From the NCBI RefSeq assembly GCF_012274275.1, contig NZ_JAANZA010000001.1:1364001-1428000 (forward strand): a DNA stretch of 64,000 nt. The letters run 5' to 3'. Positions 51,313 through 59,419 of the stretch are shown here, in pieces. Each line of letters opens with the position of its first letter. Positions within the stretch are counted from its first letter, which is position 1. The notes beneath the pieces are model-generated. The model had not been told where the DNA came from. It worked only from the letters and a program-made list of their open reading frames with translations, and ran no database searches. The translations under genes and the position numbers were made by a program. The DNA comes from Cryobacterium sp. BB307 (lineage in GTDB: Bacteria > Actinomycetota > Actinomycetes > Actinomycetales > Microbacteriaceae).

Positions 51313-51948
51313 ATGGCCAGGTGGGCACCGCTGAAGAAGGACCAGCTCGAGTCACTCGCGACCGAGTTCCTGCACAACTATGCGCGCGGCCGAGCCACTG
51401 TCGCCGTCGACGGGCGCTACAACGCGGGCCAGAAGGAGTTCGCCGACGGACTCGCGGATACCTTGCGCGCCTCGACGAAGCACGTCTTCCGGGCATCGAT
51501 GGACGACTTCTTCCAGCCCCGCGCCGAGCGCGATCGCGCCGGCTGGCTGGACCCGAGGGCGCACTACCGCAGCGCGTACGACTATTCGCTGTTCCGGCGC
51601 GTGCTGCTCGACCCGTTTCGCACCGCAGGCAGCACCGGCTTCGTGCTCACCGGTTTCGATGAACAACGTAACCAGCCGGTGACGCAACCGAAGTGGATGT
51701 CGGCCGGACCGGATGCCGTTCTCGTGGTCGACGGGGTGTACCTGCACCGCCCGGAGCTCGCTCCGCTGTGGAATTACTCGGTATGGGTCACCCGCACCCA
51801 GGCGCCCCCGGCAACCGAGCTTGAGACCAGGGGAGCGGAGGCAGACGAGTTCTACATCTCGAGCGTCGACCCGAGCATGAAGGCCTCGGCGATCATCGAC
51901 AACACCGACCCCGGGCATCCGAGACGCGTCTTCGAAGACTCCTGCTGA
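51313..51948 (+). CDS. uridine kinase-like protein with degenerate P-loop
   Basis: A 211-residue protein resembling uridine kinase-like P-loop proteins: VAVDGRYNAGQKEFADGLADTL opens the fold, FRASMDDFFQPRAERDRAGWLDPRAHYRSAYDY is the substrate region, and VLVVDGVYLHRPELAPLWNYSVWV is the Walker-B-like strand. The Walker A motif GxxxxGK(S/T) is degraded to GRYNAGQKE, with no S/T after Lys. ATG 51313 is six bases after TAGGCT (51301-51306), leaderless. Activity as a kinase is doubtful. Confidence 0.75.
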   Translation: MARWAPLKKDQLESLATEFLHNYARGRATVAVDGRYNAGQKEFADGLADTLRASTKHVFRASMDDFFQPRAERDRAGWLDPRAHYRSAYDYSLFRRVLLDPFRTAGSTGFVLTGFDEQRNQPVTQPKWMSAGPDAVLVVDGVYLHRPELAPLWNYSVWVTRTQAPPATELETRGAEADEFYISSVDPSMKASAIIDNTDPGHPRRVFEDSC

Positions 51949-51957
51949 CTCGGGCCT

Positions 51958-52941
51958 TCAGCTCACGCGGGCGATGACTTCCTGCGGGCTCAGGTGCCTC
52001 CCGGTGCGCTCGACCTCGTGCACGAGTTCCACCAGCGCGGCGTTAACCGGCGTGGGCAGGCTGACCTTTCTGCCTGCGTCCACGACCGCGCCGTTGAGGT
52101 AGTCGACCTCGGTCGGCTGTCCCCTCCGCAGCGACTGCAGGGTGGAGCCGGGATTGGGAACCGGTCCCATCCTGCGGGCCATGAGCGCCGGCACGACCTG
52201 AGCGATCCCGATCGGCGCGTGCGCGAGCATCCACAGCAGCGCCGGAGTGAGGCCCTGCAGCGACTCGAACCTGACGTTGGACGCGTAGCCGACCCGCACG
52301 TTCTCCCGCATGCTTCGGGTCATGATGTGTCGCAGCTGCCGGATGGCGATGGTCGCCTGCGCGCTCAGCCCGGTGATCGCCGGCAGGGCGTTGATCTGGT
52401 TGACGACCAGTTTGGTCCACTGGGCGCCCGCGAAATTGTCGGTCACGCTGACCGGCATGACGCCGCCGATCACCTGGGCGGCCAATCGAACGGCCGACTG
52501 GCTCGCACCGCCGATGTAGGTGGAACCGTCGTTGGTCACCGTGACCTCACCGGGCTTCACGTACGACGCCGCGTACAGGGCGAGACCGCCGATGACCTCG
52601 GAGTCCGCCAGCACTTCGGTCGCGGTCTCGACGCCGCGCAGCCCGTTCTGCACCACGAGCACCGGGATGCCTCGCAGGGCTTCGGCGTTCGCGAGCAGCG
52701 CGTCCCGCGCGTCGAGGGCCTTCGTGGTCACCACGGCCAAGTCAGGGGAGCGGGTCAGCCGCTCGCCGACCGCAGGTCGGGCGACGTGCTCGCCCCAGGA
52801 GCCGGTCAGGGTGAGGCCACGGTCCCGGATGGCGGCGATCCCGTCGCCGCGGGTCGTCACCTCGACGTCGTGGCCGCCCCGGTCGAGCAGCGCCGCGATG
52901 ACTCCGCCTACCGCGCCAGCGCCGATCACCCCCACCCGCAT
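51958..52941 (-). CDS. ketopantoate reductase-family protein (PanE/ApbA)
   Basis: A 327-residue NADP-dependent reductase family member. MRVGVIGAGAVGGVIAALL carries the GxGxxG motif, VVTTKALDARDAL has the K region, VLVVQNGLRGVE is the NG motif, and TKLVVNQINALPAITG is the C-terminal signature. ATG 52941 is seven bases after TAGGAT on the minus strand, so the much longer frame to 53601 is a truB shadow. It could make pantoate or act on another 2-oxo compound. It shares a 54-bp divergent gap with truB. Confidence 0.83.
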   Translation of the reverse strand: MRVGVIGAGAVGGVIAALLDRGGHDVEVTTRGDGIAAIRDRGLTLTGSWGEHVARPAVGERLTRSPDLAVVTTKALDARDALLANAEALRGIPVLVVQNGLRGVETATEVLADSEVIGGLALYAASYVKPGEVTVTNDGSTYIGGASQSAVRLAAQVIGGVMPVSVTDNFAGAQWTKLVVNQINALPAITGLSAQATIAIRQLRHIMTRSMRENVRVGYASNVRFESLQGLTPALLWMLAHAPIGIAQVVPALMARRMGPVPNPGSTLQSLRRGQPTEVDYLNGAVVDAGRKVSLPTPVNAALVELVHEVERTGRHLSPQEVIARVS

Positions 52942-52995
52942 GCACCGCATCCTACTGGGCAGCACCGGTCGCCTGGCCGTTGGTAGCCTCTGGGC

Positions 52996-53910
52996 ATGGA
53001 ACCCAGGCGCAGCGGAATCCTGCTGGTCGACAAGCCGGCTGGCATGACCAGCCACGACGTCGTCTCGCGCGTGCGCCGGCTGGCGGCCACCAGGAAAGTG
53101 GGCCACGCGGGCACCCTCGATCCGATGGCGACCGGGCTGCTGCTGCTTGGCCTGAACAGCTCGACGAGGCTGCTGACCTACCTGGTCGGCCTCGACAAGG
53201 AGTACCACGCCACTATCCGGCTCGGGCAGACCACGACAACCGATGACGCCGAGGGTGAGGTTGTCGCGACAGCGGAGGCCCCCCTCGTCGAGTCGCTCAC
53301 CGACGACCAGCTCGCGCGGGAGATCGGGCGGCTCACCGGCGATATCCAGCAGGTTCCGTCCTCGGTCAGCGCCATCAAGGTCGACGGCAAGCGCGCCTAC
53401 GACCTGGCGCGCAAGGGCGAGGAGGTCGTGCTCGCCGCGCGCGCGGTGACCGTCTCCGCCTTCGACGTGCTGGACATCCGCTCGTCCACGAGCGACCTCA
53501 CGCGCCACGTCGACGTCGACGTTCGCGTCGAGTGCTCGTCGGGCACCTACATCCGGGCGCTCGCTCGCGACCTGGGGGCAGCGCTGGGTGTCGGCGGCCA
53601 CCTCACCGCCCTGCGACGCACGCGCGTCGGCCCGTTCTCGATCGACGCGGCCGGTTCACTCGAGCAACTCGCCGTGGACGAGAACCTCCTGAATCCGGCC
53701 GAGGTCGCCACTACGCTTTTCCCGAGCGAACGGCTGGATGCAGATCAGGCGCGGGACCTCGCCAATGGCAAGCGCATCACGGTTGCCGGCGGCGACGGTG
53801 GCCCGATTGCCGCGCTGGGTCCGGATGGCCGACTGATCGGACTGGTCGAAGTGAGCGGCGGCCGGGCGCGAGCGCTCGTGAATTTCCCGAGCGATGAGGT
53901 GGCTGAATGA
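52996..53910 (+). CDS. truB: tRNA pseudouridine-55 synthase TruB
   Basis: A 304-residue enzyme that forms pseudouridine 55 in tRNA. GILLVDKPAGMTSHDVV opens the fold, KVGHAGTLDPMATGLL holds the catalytic Asp near residue 42, and TTTDDAEG, SAIKVDGKRAYDLAR and CSSGTYIRALARDLG follow. The C-terminal domain (VTVAGGDGGPIAALGPDGRLIGLVEV) resembles the PUA-like end of actinobacterial TruB. ATG 52996 is six bases after TAGCCT, leaderless. Confidence 0.96.
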   Translation: MEPRRSGILLVDKPAGMTSHDVVSRVRRLAATRKVGHAGTLDPMATGLLLLGLNSSTRLLTYLVGLDKEYHATIRLGQTTTTDDAEGEVVATAEAPLVESLTDDQLAREIGRLTGDIQQVPSSVSAIKVDGKRAYDLARKGEEVVLAARAVTVSAFDVLDIRSSTSDLTRHVDVDVRVECSSGTYIRALARDLGAALGVGGHLTALRRTRVGPFSIDAAGSLEQLAVDENLLNPAEVATTLFPSERLDADQARDLANGKRITVAGGDGGPIAALGPDGRLIGLVEVSGGRARALVNFPSDEVAE

Positions 53911-54275
53911 TCGACTGGTTCGCGTACGTGCAGGTGGCGATCGCCGTGCTCGCCGGGCTCTTCTGCCTGGTGCGCGGGTTCATGGGCCGCAAGCCCGACG
54001 ACTTCACCCTGGGCGCGACCACCGTCGTCGAGGTGCTGCTGCTCGTGCAATTGGTCGTCGCGCTGCTCGCCCCGGGCTTCGGGAACGTGCCGAGCGGCAA
54101 CGTTCTCGAGTTCTACACCTACCTCGTGTCCGCGATCATCCTGCTGCCGCTGGCGGGCCTGTGGTCCCTCATTGAGCGCAATAAGTGGAGCAACATCGTG
54201 CTTGCGATAGCGAATCTCGCGGTCGCCGTGATGGTCTACCGGATGCTGCAGATTTGGGCGTTCCAACTCGCCTAG
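53907..54275 (+). CDS. small membrane protein, four TM segments
   Basis: A 122-residue protein with about four hydrophobic segments (WFAYVQVAIAVLAGLFCLV, VVEVLLLVQLVVALLA, YLVSAIILLPLAGLWSLI, VLAIANLAVAVMVYRML). It is a conserved-looking integral membrane protein of unknown function. Its ATG overlaps the truB stop (ATGA), and it precedes another membrane gene and ribF. Confidence 0.75.
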   Translation: MIDWFAYVQVAIAVLAGLFCLVRGFMGRKPDDFTLGATTVVEVLLLVQLVVALLAPGFGNVPSGNVLEFYTYLVSAIILLPLAGLWSLIERNKWSNIVLAIANLAVAVMVYRMLQIWAFQLA

Positions 54276-54286
54276 TCTTGAGGACG

Positions 54287-54703
54287 ATGGACTCCACTGA
54301 CACTCGTCGGCGACTCGGCATCGGCCGCGCTCTGATCGCGGTGTACGGTGTGCTCGCGCTGGCGGCAACCGGACGCTCGTTCGTCCAGATCGTGACGCGC
54401 TTCGACGAGGCGCCGGTCGCGTACGCACTGTCGGCGCTCGCCGCTGTGGTGTACATCGTCGCCACTGTTGCGCTCATCGCTCCGGGCCGCGGCTGGTACC
54501 TGGTCGCCTGGGCCACAATCGGGTTCGAGTTCATCGGCGTGCTCGTCGTCGGCGCGCTGAGCCTGTTCGACCCCGCGCTGTTCCCGGATGACACGGTGTG
54601 GTCGTTCTTCGGGCGCGGCTACCTGTTCATCCCGTTGGTGCTGCCCTTGCTCGGCATGTGGTGGCTGTGGTCGCAGCGCGACCGCTTCGCGCGGAAGGCG
54701 TGA
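54287..54703 (+). CDS. small membrane protein, four TM segments
   Basis: A 138-residue integral membrane protein with four hydrophobic stretches (ALIAVYGVLALAATGRS, YALSALAAVVYIVATVALIA, WYLVAWATIGFEFIGVLVVGAL, YLFIPLVLPLLGMWWLW). The topology resembles the neighbour at 53907 but the sequence is unrelated. ATG 54287 is eight bases after TAGTCT (54273-54278), so it may have its own leaderless promoter. The ribF GTG follows four bases after its stop. Function unknown. Confidence 0.75.
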   Translation: MDSTDTRRRLGIGRALIAVYGVLALAATGRSFVQIVTRFDEAPVAYALSALAAVVYIVATVALIAPGRGWYLVAWATIGFEFIGVLVVGALSLFDPALFPDDTVWSFFGRGYLFIPLVLPLLGMWWLWSQRDRFARKA

Positions 54704-54706
54704 GAA

Positions 54707-55696
54707 GTGGACGTCTATTTGAACGCAGCGGACGTTCCGGCCGACTTCGGTCCATCGGCGGTGACGATCGGCAAGTTCGACGGGCTGCACATCGGCCATC
54801 GGGCGATGATCGAGCAGCTGCGGCAGGAGGCATCCGGTCGCGGGCTCGTCGCCGCCGCGCTGACCTTCGACCGCAACCCGCTCAGCGTGGTGCGCCCGGA
54901 AGTCTGCCCGCGCGCGCTCATCTGCAACGACCAGAAGCTCGAGCTGCTCGCCGACGCCGGCCTGGACGCGACCGTCATGCTCGAGTTCAGCGATGAGTTC
55001 TCCCGGATGGAGCCCGACGAGTTCGTGCGCAGCATCCTCGTAGACACGCTGCACGCCGGCTTCGTGCTCGTCGGACCGGACTACCGGTTCGGGCGCGGCG
55101 GAGCCGGCACGGTCGAACTGCTGCAGCGCATGGGCTCAGAGCACGGCTTCGAGACGCGCACCATCGACTCTGTGGAGCACGACGGCCGCCGGGTGTCCTC
55201 CACCTGGGTGCGAGAACTGCTGACCGACGGACGGGTCGCGGAAGCCGCGGAGCTGCTGCAGCGCCCGCCGAGCGTAAGGGGAGAGGTGGTCTACGGCGCG
55301 CAGCGCGGTCGCGAACTCGGCTTCCCGACTGCGAACCTGTCGCCACAGCTCGACGGGTTCATCCCCGCCGACGGCGTCTACGCCGGATGGTTGGCTGTCC
55401 ATGGTGAAGCCGGCGCCGGACGCTCGCCGGACCCGCAGCGGCTGCCCGCGGCCATCTCGGTCGGCAACAACCCGACCTTCACCGGCGTGCCGGACAGCCA
55501 GGTCGAAGCTCACGTTCTGGGTCGAGGTCTCGAGGAGGGATTCGACCTGTACGGGAAGATCGTCGAAGTGGAGTTCGTCGACCGCGTGCGCGGTATGGAG
55601 CGGTTCGACTCGATCGACGAACTGACCGCGCAGATCGGCAAGGACGTCGACCAGGTGCGCTCGCTCCTGCACCTGACTGCGGCGCCGGATGCCTGA
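54707..55696 (+). CDS. ribF: bifunctional riboflavin kinase/FAD synthetase
   Basis: A 329-residue enzyme making FMN and FAD from riboflavin. The N-terminal nucleotidyltransferase domain has IGKFDGLHIGHRAMI (HxGH) and VGPDYRFGRGGAG; the C-terminal kinase domain has RELGFPTANLSPQ, GVYAGWLAVHGE and VGNNPTF. GTG 54707 is just after the preceding stop, with GGAAGG upstream. It may support the many flavoenzymes of this genome but is a housekeeping gene. Confidence 0.95.
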   Translation: MDVYLNAADVPADFGPSAVTIGKFDGLHIGHRAMIEQLRQEASGRGLVAAALTFDRNPLSVVRPEVCPRALICNDQKLELLADAGLDATVMLEFSDEFSRMEPDEFVRSILVDTLHAGFVLVGPDYRFGRGGAGTVELLQRMGSEHGFETRTIDSVEHDGRRVSSTWVRELLTDGRVAEAAELLQRPPSVRGEVVYGAQRGRELGFPTANLSPQLDGFIPADGVYAGWLAVHGEAGAGRSPDPQRLPAAISVGNNPTFTGVPDSQVEAHVLGRGLEEGFDLYGKIVEVEFVDRVRGMERFDSIDELTAQIGKDVDQVRSLLHLTAAPDA

Positions 55697-56924
55697 CGCG
55701 AACCAGCGTGCGCTTCCGCTGTGGGCGGGCCGCACAACAGCTCTGCTCGGCATCCTGCTTGTCGCGCTGAACCTTCGCACCGCCGTCACGTCGCTGTCGC
55801 CGGTGGTGTCGCCGGTCGCGGCAGACATCCCACTGGACGCGATCGGGTTGGCCCTGCTCGGGACGATTCCGCCGATCGTGTTCTCGCTGAGCGGCCTCTT
55901 CGGCCCTGCGGGAGCGCACCGGCTGGGGCTCGAGCGCTTCACGGTGGTTGCCATCGTCGTGATGGTGGTCGGCTACGGCCTGCGCGCGGCCGCGTGGGAT
56001 TTCCCGTCGCTGTTCGCCGGTACAGCGCTCGGGCTGATCGGGGCGGGACTCGGCAACATCCTGCTTCCACCGCTCGTCAAGCGGTATTTCCCCGACCGCA
56101 TCGGGCTGGTCACTTCCGCGTACGCGACGGTGATCGCCGTCTCCACCGGACTGCCGGCAGCGCTCGCGGTGCCGGTGGCGGAGTCCTCCGGCTGGCGCGC
56201 GTCGTTGGCGGTGTGGTGTGTTCTGGCCACGGTCAGCCTCCTGCCGTGGCTGGTGATGCTCGCCAGAGCCAGGCGCGATCGGCTCGCACGCCTGGATACC
56301 GCACCGGAGGTTCAAGAACCGGAGCCGCAACTGCTGCGGCGGATCTGGCACTCGAAGGTCGCGTGGGCGGTGACATTGCTGTTCGGGATGACGTCGTTCC
56401 ACGCGTACGCGAACTTCGCCTGGCTGCCACAACTGGTCATGGATACCGCGGGCGTGAGCGAGTTCGACGCCGGCGTCATGCTGAGCATTTTCGGGTTCGT
56501 CGGCATCCCGACCTCGATCATCGTGCCGATTCTCGCCACGCGCCTGAAGAACTTCGGCTTGCTCGTCTACACGGGCGTCGCCTGCTACCTGATCGGCTAC
56601 GCGGGGCTGCTGCTGGCCCCCGGGAGCGCTCTCGTGCTCTGGGTCGTGCTGCTCGGCGGCGGGCAGATGCTGTTCCCGGCCGCGCTGGTCATCATCAACC
56701 TGCGCACCCGCACACAGCGCGGTGCGGTCGCCCTCAGTGGTTTCGCGCAGGGTGTCGGCTACGCGTTAGCGGCGACCGGACCGCTGTTCATCGGCATCCT
56801 GCACGACGCGACCGGCGGCTGGACCCTGCCGATCATGCTGCTGCTGTCGACCAACGTGGTGTTGGTCGCGGTCGGCTTCGCCCTGCGCAAGCGCGTGTTC
56901 GTCGAGGACGAGCTGCACGTCTAA
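55689..56924 (+). CDS. CynX/NimT-type MFS transporter
   Basis: A 411-residue 12-TM MFS protein of the cyanate/nitroimidazole transporter subfamily. LLGILLVALNLRTAVTSLSPVVSPVAADIPL is the family N-terminal signature, and GAGLGNILLPPLVKRYFPDRIGLVTSAY the TM4-5 motif. The linker between the halves is Arg-rich (RARRDRLARLD). ATG 55689 overlaps the ribF end by eight bases. Its stop overlaps the convergent ROK gene by four bases. Confidence 0.85.
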   Translation: MPDANQRALPLWAGRTTALLGILLVALNLRTAVTSLSPVVSPVAADIPLDAIGLALLGTIPPIVFSLSGLFGPAGAHRLGLERFTVVAIVVMVVGYGLRAAAWDFPSLFAGTALGLIGAGLGNILLPPLVKRYFPDRIGLVTSAYATVIAVSTGLPAALAVPVAESSGWRASLAVWCVLATVSLLPWLVMLARARRDRLARLDTAPEVQEPEPQLLRRIWHSKVAWAVTLLFGMTSFHAYANFAWLPQLVMDTAGVSEFDAGVMLSIFGFVGIPTSIIVPILATRLKNFGLLVYTGVACYLIGYAGLLLAPGSALVLWVVLLGGGQMLFPAALVIINLRTRTQRGAVALSGFAQGVGYALAATGPLFIGILHDATGGWTLPIMLLLSTNVVLVAVGFALRKRVFVEDELHV

Positions 56925-57862
56925 CCGAGCAGCTCCGCCCGGTGCACGAGCGCGCCAGCGCCGATCAGCGGTCCGTCGCCGGACAGCCCGGATGGCACGA
57001 CCTTCACCTTGGTGACGAAGCCGAACTCGTGACGCTCGTCGATCGACTGCCGGATGAAGCCGAACAGGTCCCCAGTCGCCTGCGAGAATCCGCCGCCGAT
57101 GGTGACGAGGTCCAGGTCGACGAGAGCCGTCGCGGAGGCGATCGCGTGACCAAGCGCTCGACCGGAGCGCTCGATCGCTCGGCGGGGGACGTCGTCACCC
57201 GCCGCATAGCCCGCTGCGAGCTGCTCACCGGTGGAGCCGTCCCAGCCCTGCGAGCGCGCCCACGCGACGGTGTTCGGCCCGGAGGCGATCGCCTCGATGC
57301 AGCCGATACTGCCGCACGCGCACCGGTCGACGAACCCGGCGACCTGCACGTGGCCGATGTGACCGGCGTTCCCTGTCGGTCCCGACACCGTTCGTCCGTG
57401 CAGGATCAGCCCGCCGCCGATACCGGTCGAGACCACCATGCCCATCAGGTTCTGCGCTCCTTGGGCCGCACCGATCCACTGCTCGGCGAGCGTGATACAC
57501 AAGCCATCCATGCGCATTGTCACCGGCGCATCCGTCACCTCGGACGTGATGGATGCCACGAGCTCGACGAGCGGGTAATCGCGCCAAGCGGGAAGGTTCA
57601 GCGGCGACACAAGGCCGGCCTGCTCGTTGAGCGGACCCGCGGCGCCGATCCCGACACCGGCGATTTCGGCGCCATCCGGAACCGCGGCCAGAGCATCGCG
57701 GACGACGGACTCGACGCTCGCCGCGATGGCCGCCGAGTCGCTGTCACGCCCGGTTGGGCGGCGGAATCGGGTGCCGGCAAGCAGCATCCCGTCCGGGTCG
57801 ACAAGGGCCGATTCGACCTTGGTTCCTCCGAGATCGATAGCAAGAGCTAGAGACTGCGCCAT
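56921..57862 (-). CDS. ROK-family sugar kinase
   Basis: A 313-residue ROK protein. The N-terminal AIDLGGTKVESALVD is the phosphate motif; VSTGIGGGLILHGRTVSGPTGNAGHIGHVQV contains the ROK signature and zinc His, and CACGSIGCIEAIASG the zinc Cys cluster. The catalytic Asp region reads RMDGLCITLAEQW rather than the usual NDANAAALAE, but the Asp is kept. It probably phosphorylates glucose or an amino sugar. It lacks the N-terminal HTH of ROK repressors. Confidence 0.87.
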   Translation of the reverse strand: MAQSLALAIDLGGTKVESALVDPDGMLLAGTRFRRPTGRDSDSAAIAASVESVVRDALAAVPDGAEIAGVGIGAAGPLNEQAGLVSPLNLPAWRDYPLVELVASITSEVTDAPVTMRMDGLCITLAEQWIGAAQGAQNLMGMVVSTGIGGGLILHGRTVSGPTGNAGHIGHVQVAGFVDRCACGSIGCIEAIASGPNTVAWARSQGWDGSTGEQLAAGYAAGDDVPRRAIERSGRALGHAIASATALVDLDLVTIGGGFSQATGDLFGFIRQSIDERHEFGFVTKVKVVPSGLSGDGPLIGAGALVHRAELLG

Positions 57863-57904
57863 GTCATGATCCTAAAGTGGGCGGCGACGCGTACAGTTGC
57901 GCGC

Positions 57905-58360
57905 ATGGACGCCGTGGACCTCGAGTTCTCCCGCGAGTTCGGGGTGTCGCCGGTCGTTGTCTGGGACGCCCTCATCGACCCAGAGCTGGTCATCGGTTGG
58001 CTCGGCGAAGCGCGCATCGAGGCGAAAGTCGGCGGCCGCTACGACCTGGTCTGGCTGCACAGCCAGAGCTTTCCGCCGACCACCGGCACGATCAGCCTGC
58101 TCGAGGAGCCGCGCGCGCTGACCGTCGAGTCCGACAATCGCGGCACGCTGCGCTACGGACTCGTGGCGACGGAGCTCGGTGCGCTGCTGCACGTGGGGAT
58201 CTCGGTCGTGATCGAGCGCGCCTTCATCCCGCGCATCCGCGCCGACTGGCAGAGCAACCTCGACCAGCTCGAGGAGATGCTGCGTGGCCATCCGGTGGAT
58301 TGGGCGAACTGGGACCGGGACCGGGCTCCGGTCTGGCAGCGCTATCTGCGGTCGTCCTGA
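57905..58360 (+). CDS. SRPBCC (AHSA1-like) protein
   Basis: A 151-residue START/Bet v1-like protein of the AHSA1 type. EFSREFGVSPVVVWDALIDPELVIGWLGEARIEAKVGGRYDLVW is the N-terminal signature, and the C-terminal helix contains DWQSNLDQLEEML. ATG 57905 is seven bases after TACAGT (57892-57897), a leaderless start. Ligand and role are unknown. Confidence 0.8.
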   Translation: MDAVDLEFSREFGVSPVVVWDALIDPELVIGWLGEARIEAKVGGRYDLVWLHSQSFPPTTGTISLLEEPRALTVESDNRGTLRYGLVATELGALLHVGISVVIERAFIPRIRADWQSNLDQLEEMLRGHPVDWANWDRDRAPVWQRYLRSS

Positions 58361-58389
58361 CCAGCGAGCCGTTGGCTCCGCGACCCCGA

Positions 58390-58407
58390 GTTGCTCATAT
58401 GAGCAAC
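58390..58407. promoter_or_regulatory. perfect 18-bp operator palindrome
   Basis: GTTGCTCATATGAGCAAC is perfectly self-complementary and lies 50 bases before the SorC-type regulator GTG. Its end is 37 bases upstream of the TACGCT -10 box (58445-58450), placing it just upstream of or over the -35 region. It is the likely autoregulatory site for the deo operon. Confidence 0.8.
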
Positions 58408-58456
58408 ATCGGCAACGGATGTCGTTGTTTGCGCGTGCTCTGCCTACGCTTGAGGC

Positions 58457-59419
58457 GTGGCCGTTGCAGAGACTTTCGACACGCGAGCGCAGGATTCTGA
58501 CCTGCTGACCGTGCGCGTCGCCGAGCTCTACTACGACGAGGACAAGACCCAGGACGAGATCGGCGTGCTCCTCGGCATCACCCGCTGGAAGGTTGGGCGC
58601 CTGCTCACTCGCGCCCGCGAGAGCGGCATCGTGCGCATTGAGATCGTGCACCCGCGAGCGAGGCGGCTCGGCCTCGAACGCGACCTGAGGGAGCGCTTCG
58701 GTCTCAAGGACGCTGTCATCATCCCCGAATCGGCGGATGCGCGCGCGGACGTCGCGCAAGCGGCATCCGACTACCTGAGCGCGCTCCGGCCTGTGCCGGG
58801 CACGCTCGGCGTCAGCTGGGGCCGCACCCTTGACGACATCGCCGAGCGGCTGCCGAATGGTTGGGCACGTGGCGTGCATGTCGTCCAGATCAATGGGGGA
58901 GTGAGCCTCAACCGTCGCGCGAGCACGGCAGCGACGACGGCGGCGACCATCGCGCAGAAGTCGTCTGGCGAGGCAACGCTGCTGCCGAGCCCCGCGATCC
59001 TCGAGCGACTCGAGACCAAACGTGCCATCGAAGCCGACCGGACAGTTGCGGGTGTGCTCGAACTGGCGCGGCGAGCATCCGTCTACCTGTTCAGCGCCGG
59101 CGTCGCGGATGCCAGTTCCGTGCTGGTCGAGAGCGGCTACCTGACGGCGGACGACGTCGCGGAGCTCGTGCGTCGCGGCGCGGTTGGAGACGTCGTCGGG
59201 CGGTACATCGATGCCAACGGAAACCCGGTTGATCCCGGACTCAATGAGCGTACGGTGGGACTGGAGCTCGAGCAGCTGCGGTCCGCCGACACTGCGATCC
59301 TGGTGATCGCGGGCGAACAGAAGCATGACGTCGCGCGAGCGGTCGTCGCCAATGGACTGTGCAGCGTCGTCGTCACCGACGAGGGAACTGCGCGGACCCT
59401 CCTGGAGGAAGAGAAATGA
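58457..59419 (+). CDS. deoR: SorC-family transcriptional regulator (DeoR-like) of deoxyribose catabolism
   Basis: A 320-residue SorC-family regulator. The N-terminal HTH is in ELYYDEDKTQDEIGVLLGITRWKVGRLLTRARESGIVRIEI, and the C-terminal sugar-phosphate-binding domain carries GVSWGRTLDDIAERLP, VVQINGGVS and DPGLNERTVGLELEQL. GTG 58457 is six bases after TACGCT, leaderless. Its stop overlaps deoC (ATGA), so it regulates its own operon, probably with deoxyribose-5-phosphate as effector; the symbol deoR is inferred from context. Confidence 0.87.
   Translation: MAVAETFDTRAQDSDLLTVRVAELYYDEDKTQDEIGVLLGITRWKVGRLLTRARESGIVRIEIVHPRARRLGLERDLRERFGLKDAVIIPESADARADVAQAASDYLSALRPVPGTLGVSWGRTLDDIAERLPNGWARGVHVVQINGGVSLNRRASTAATTAATIAQKSSGEATLLPSPAILERLETKRAIEADRTVAGVLELARRASVYLFSAGVADASSVLVESGYLTADDVAELVRRGAVGDVVGRYIDANGNPVDPGLNERTVGLELEQLRSADTAILVIAGEQKHDVARAVVANGLCSVVVTDEGTARTLLEEEK

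Noticed and set aside
52942-53601. N-terminal extension of the ketopantoate reductase-like gene
   Set aside because: The extension lies antisense to truB, and a leaderless start with TAGGAT is present at 52941.
55721-57850. A 709-codon plus-strand open frame across the MFS and ROK genes
   Set aside because: It overlaps two genes with clear family signatures on opposite strands and has an Arg-rich low-complexity product.
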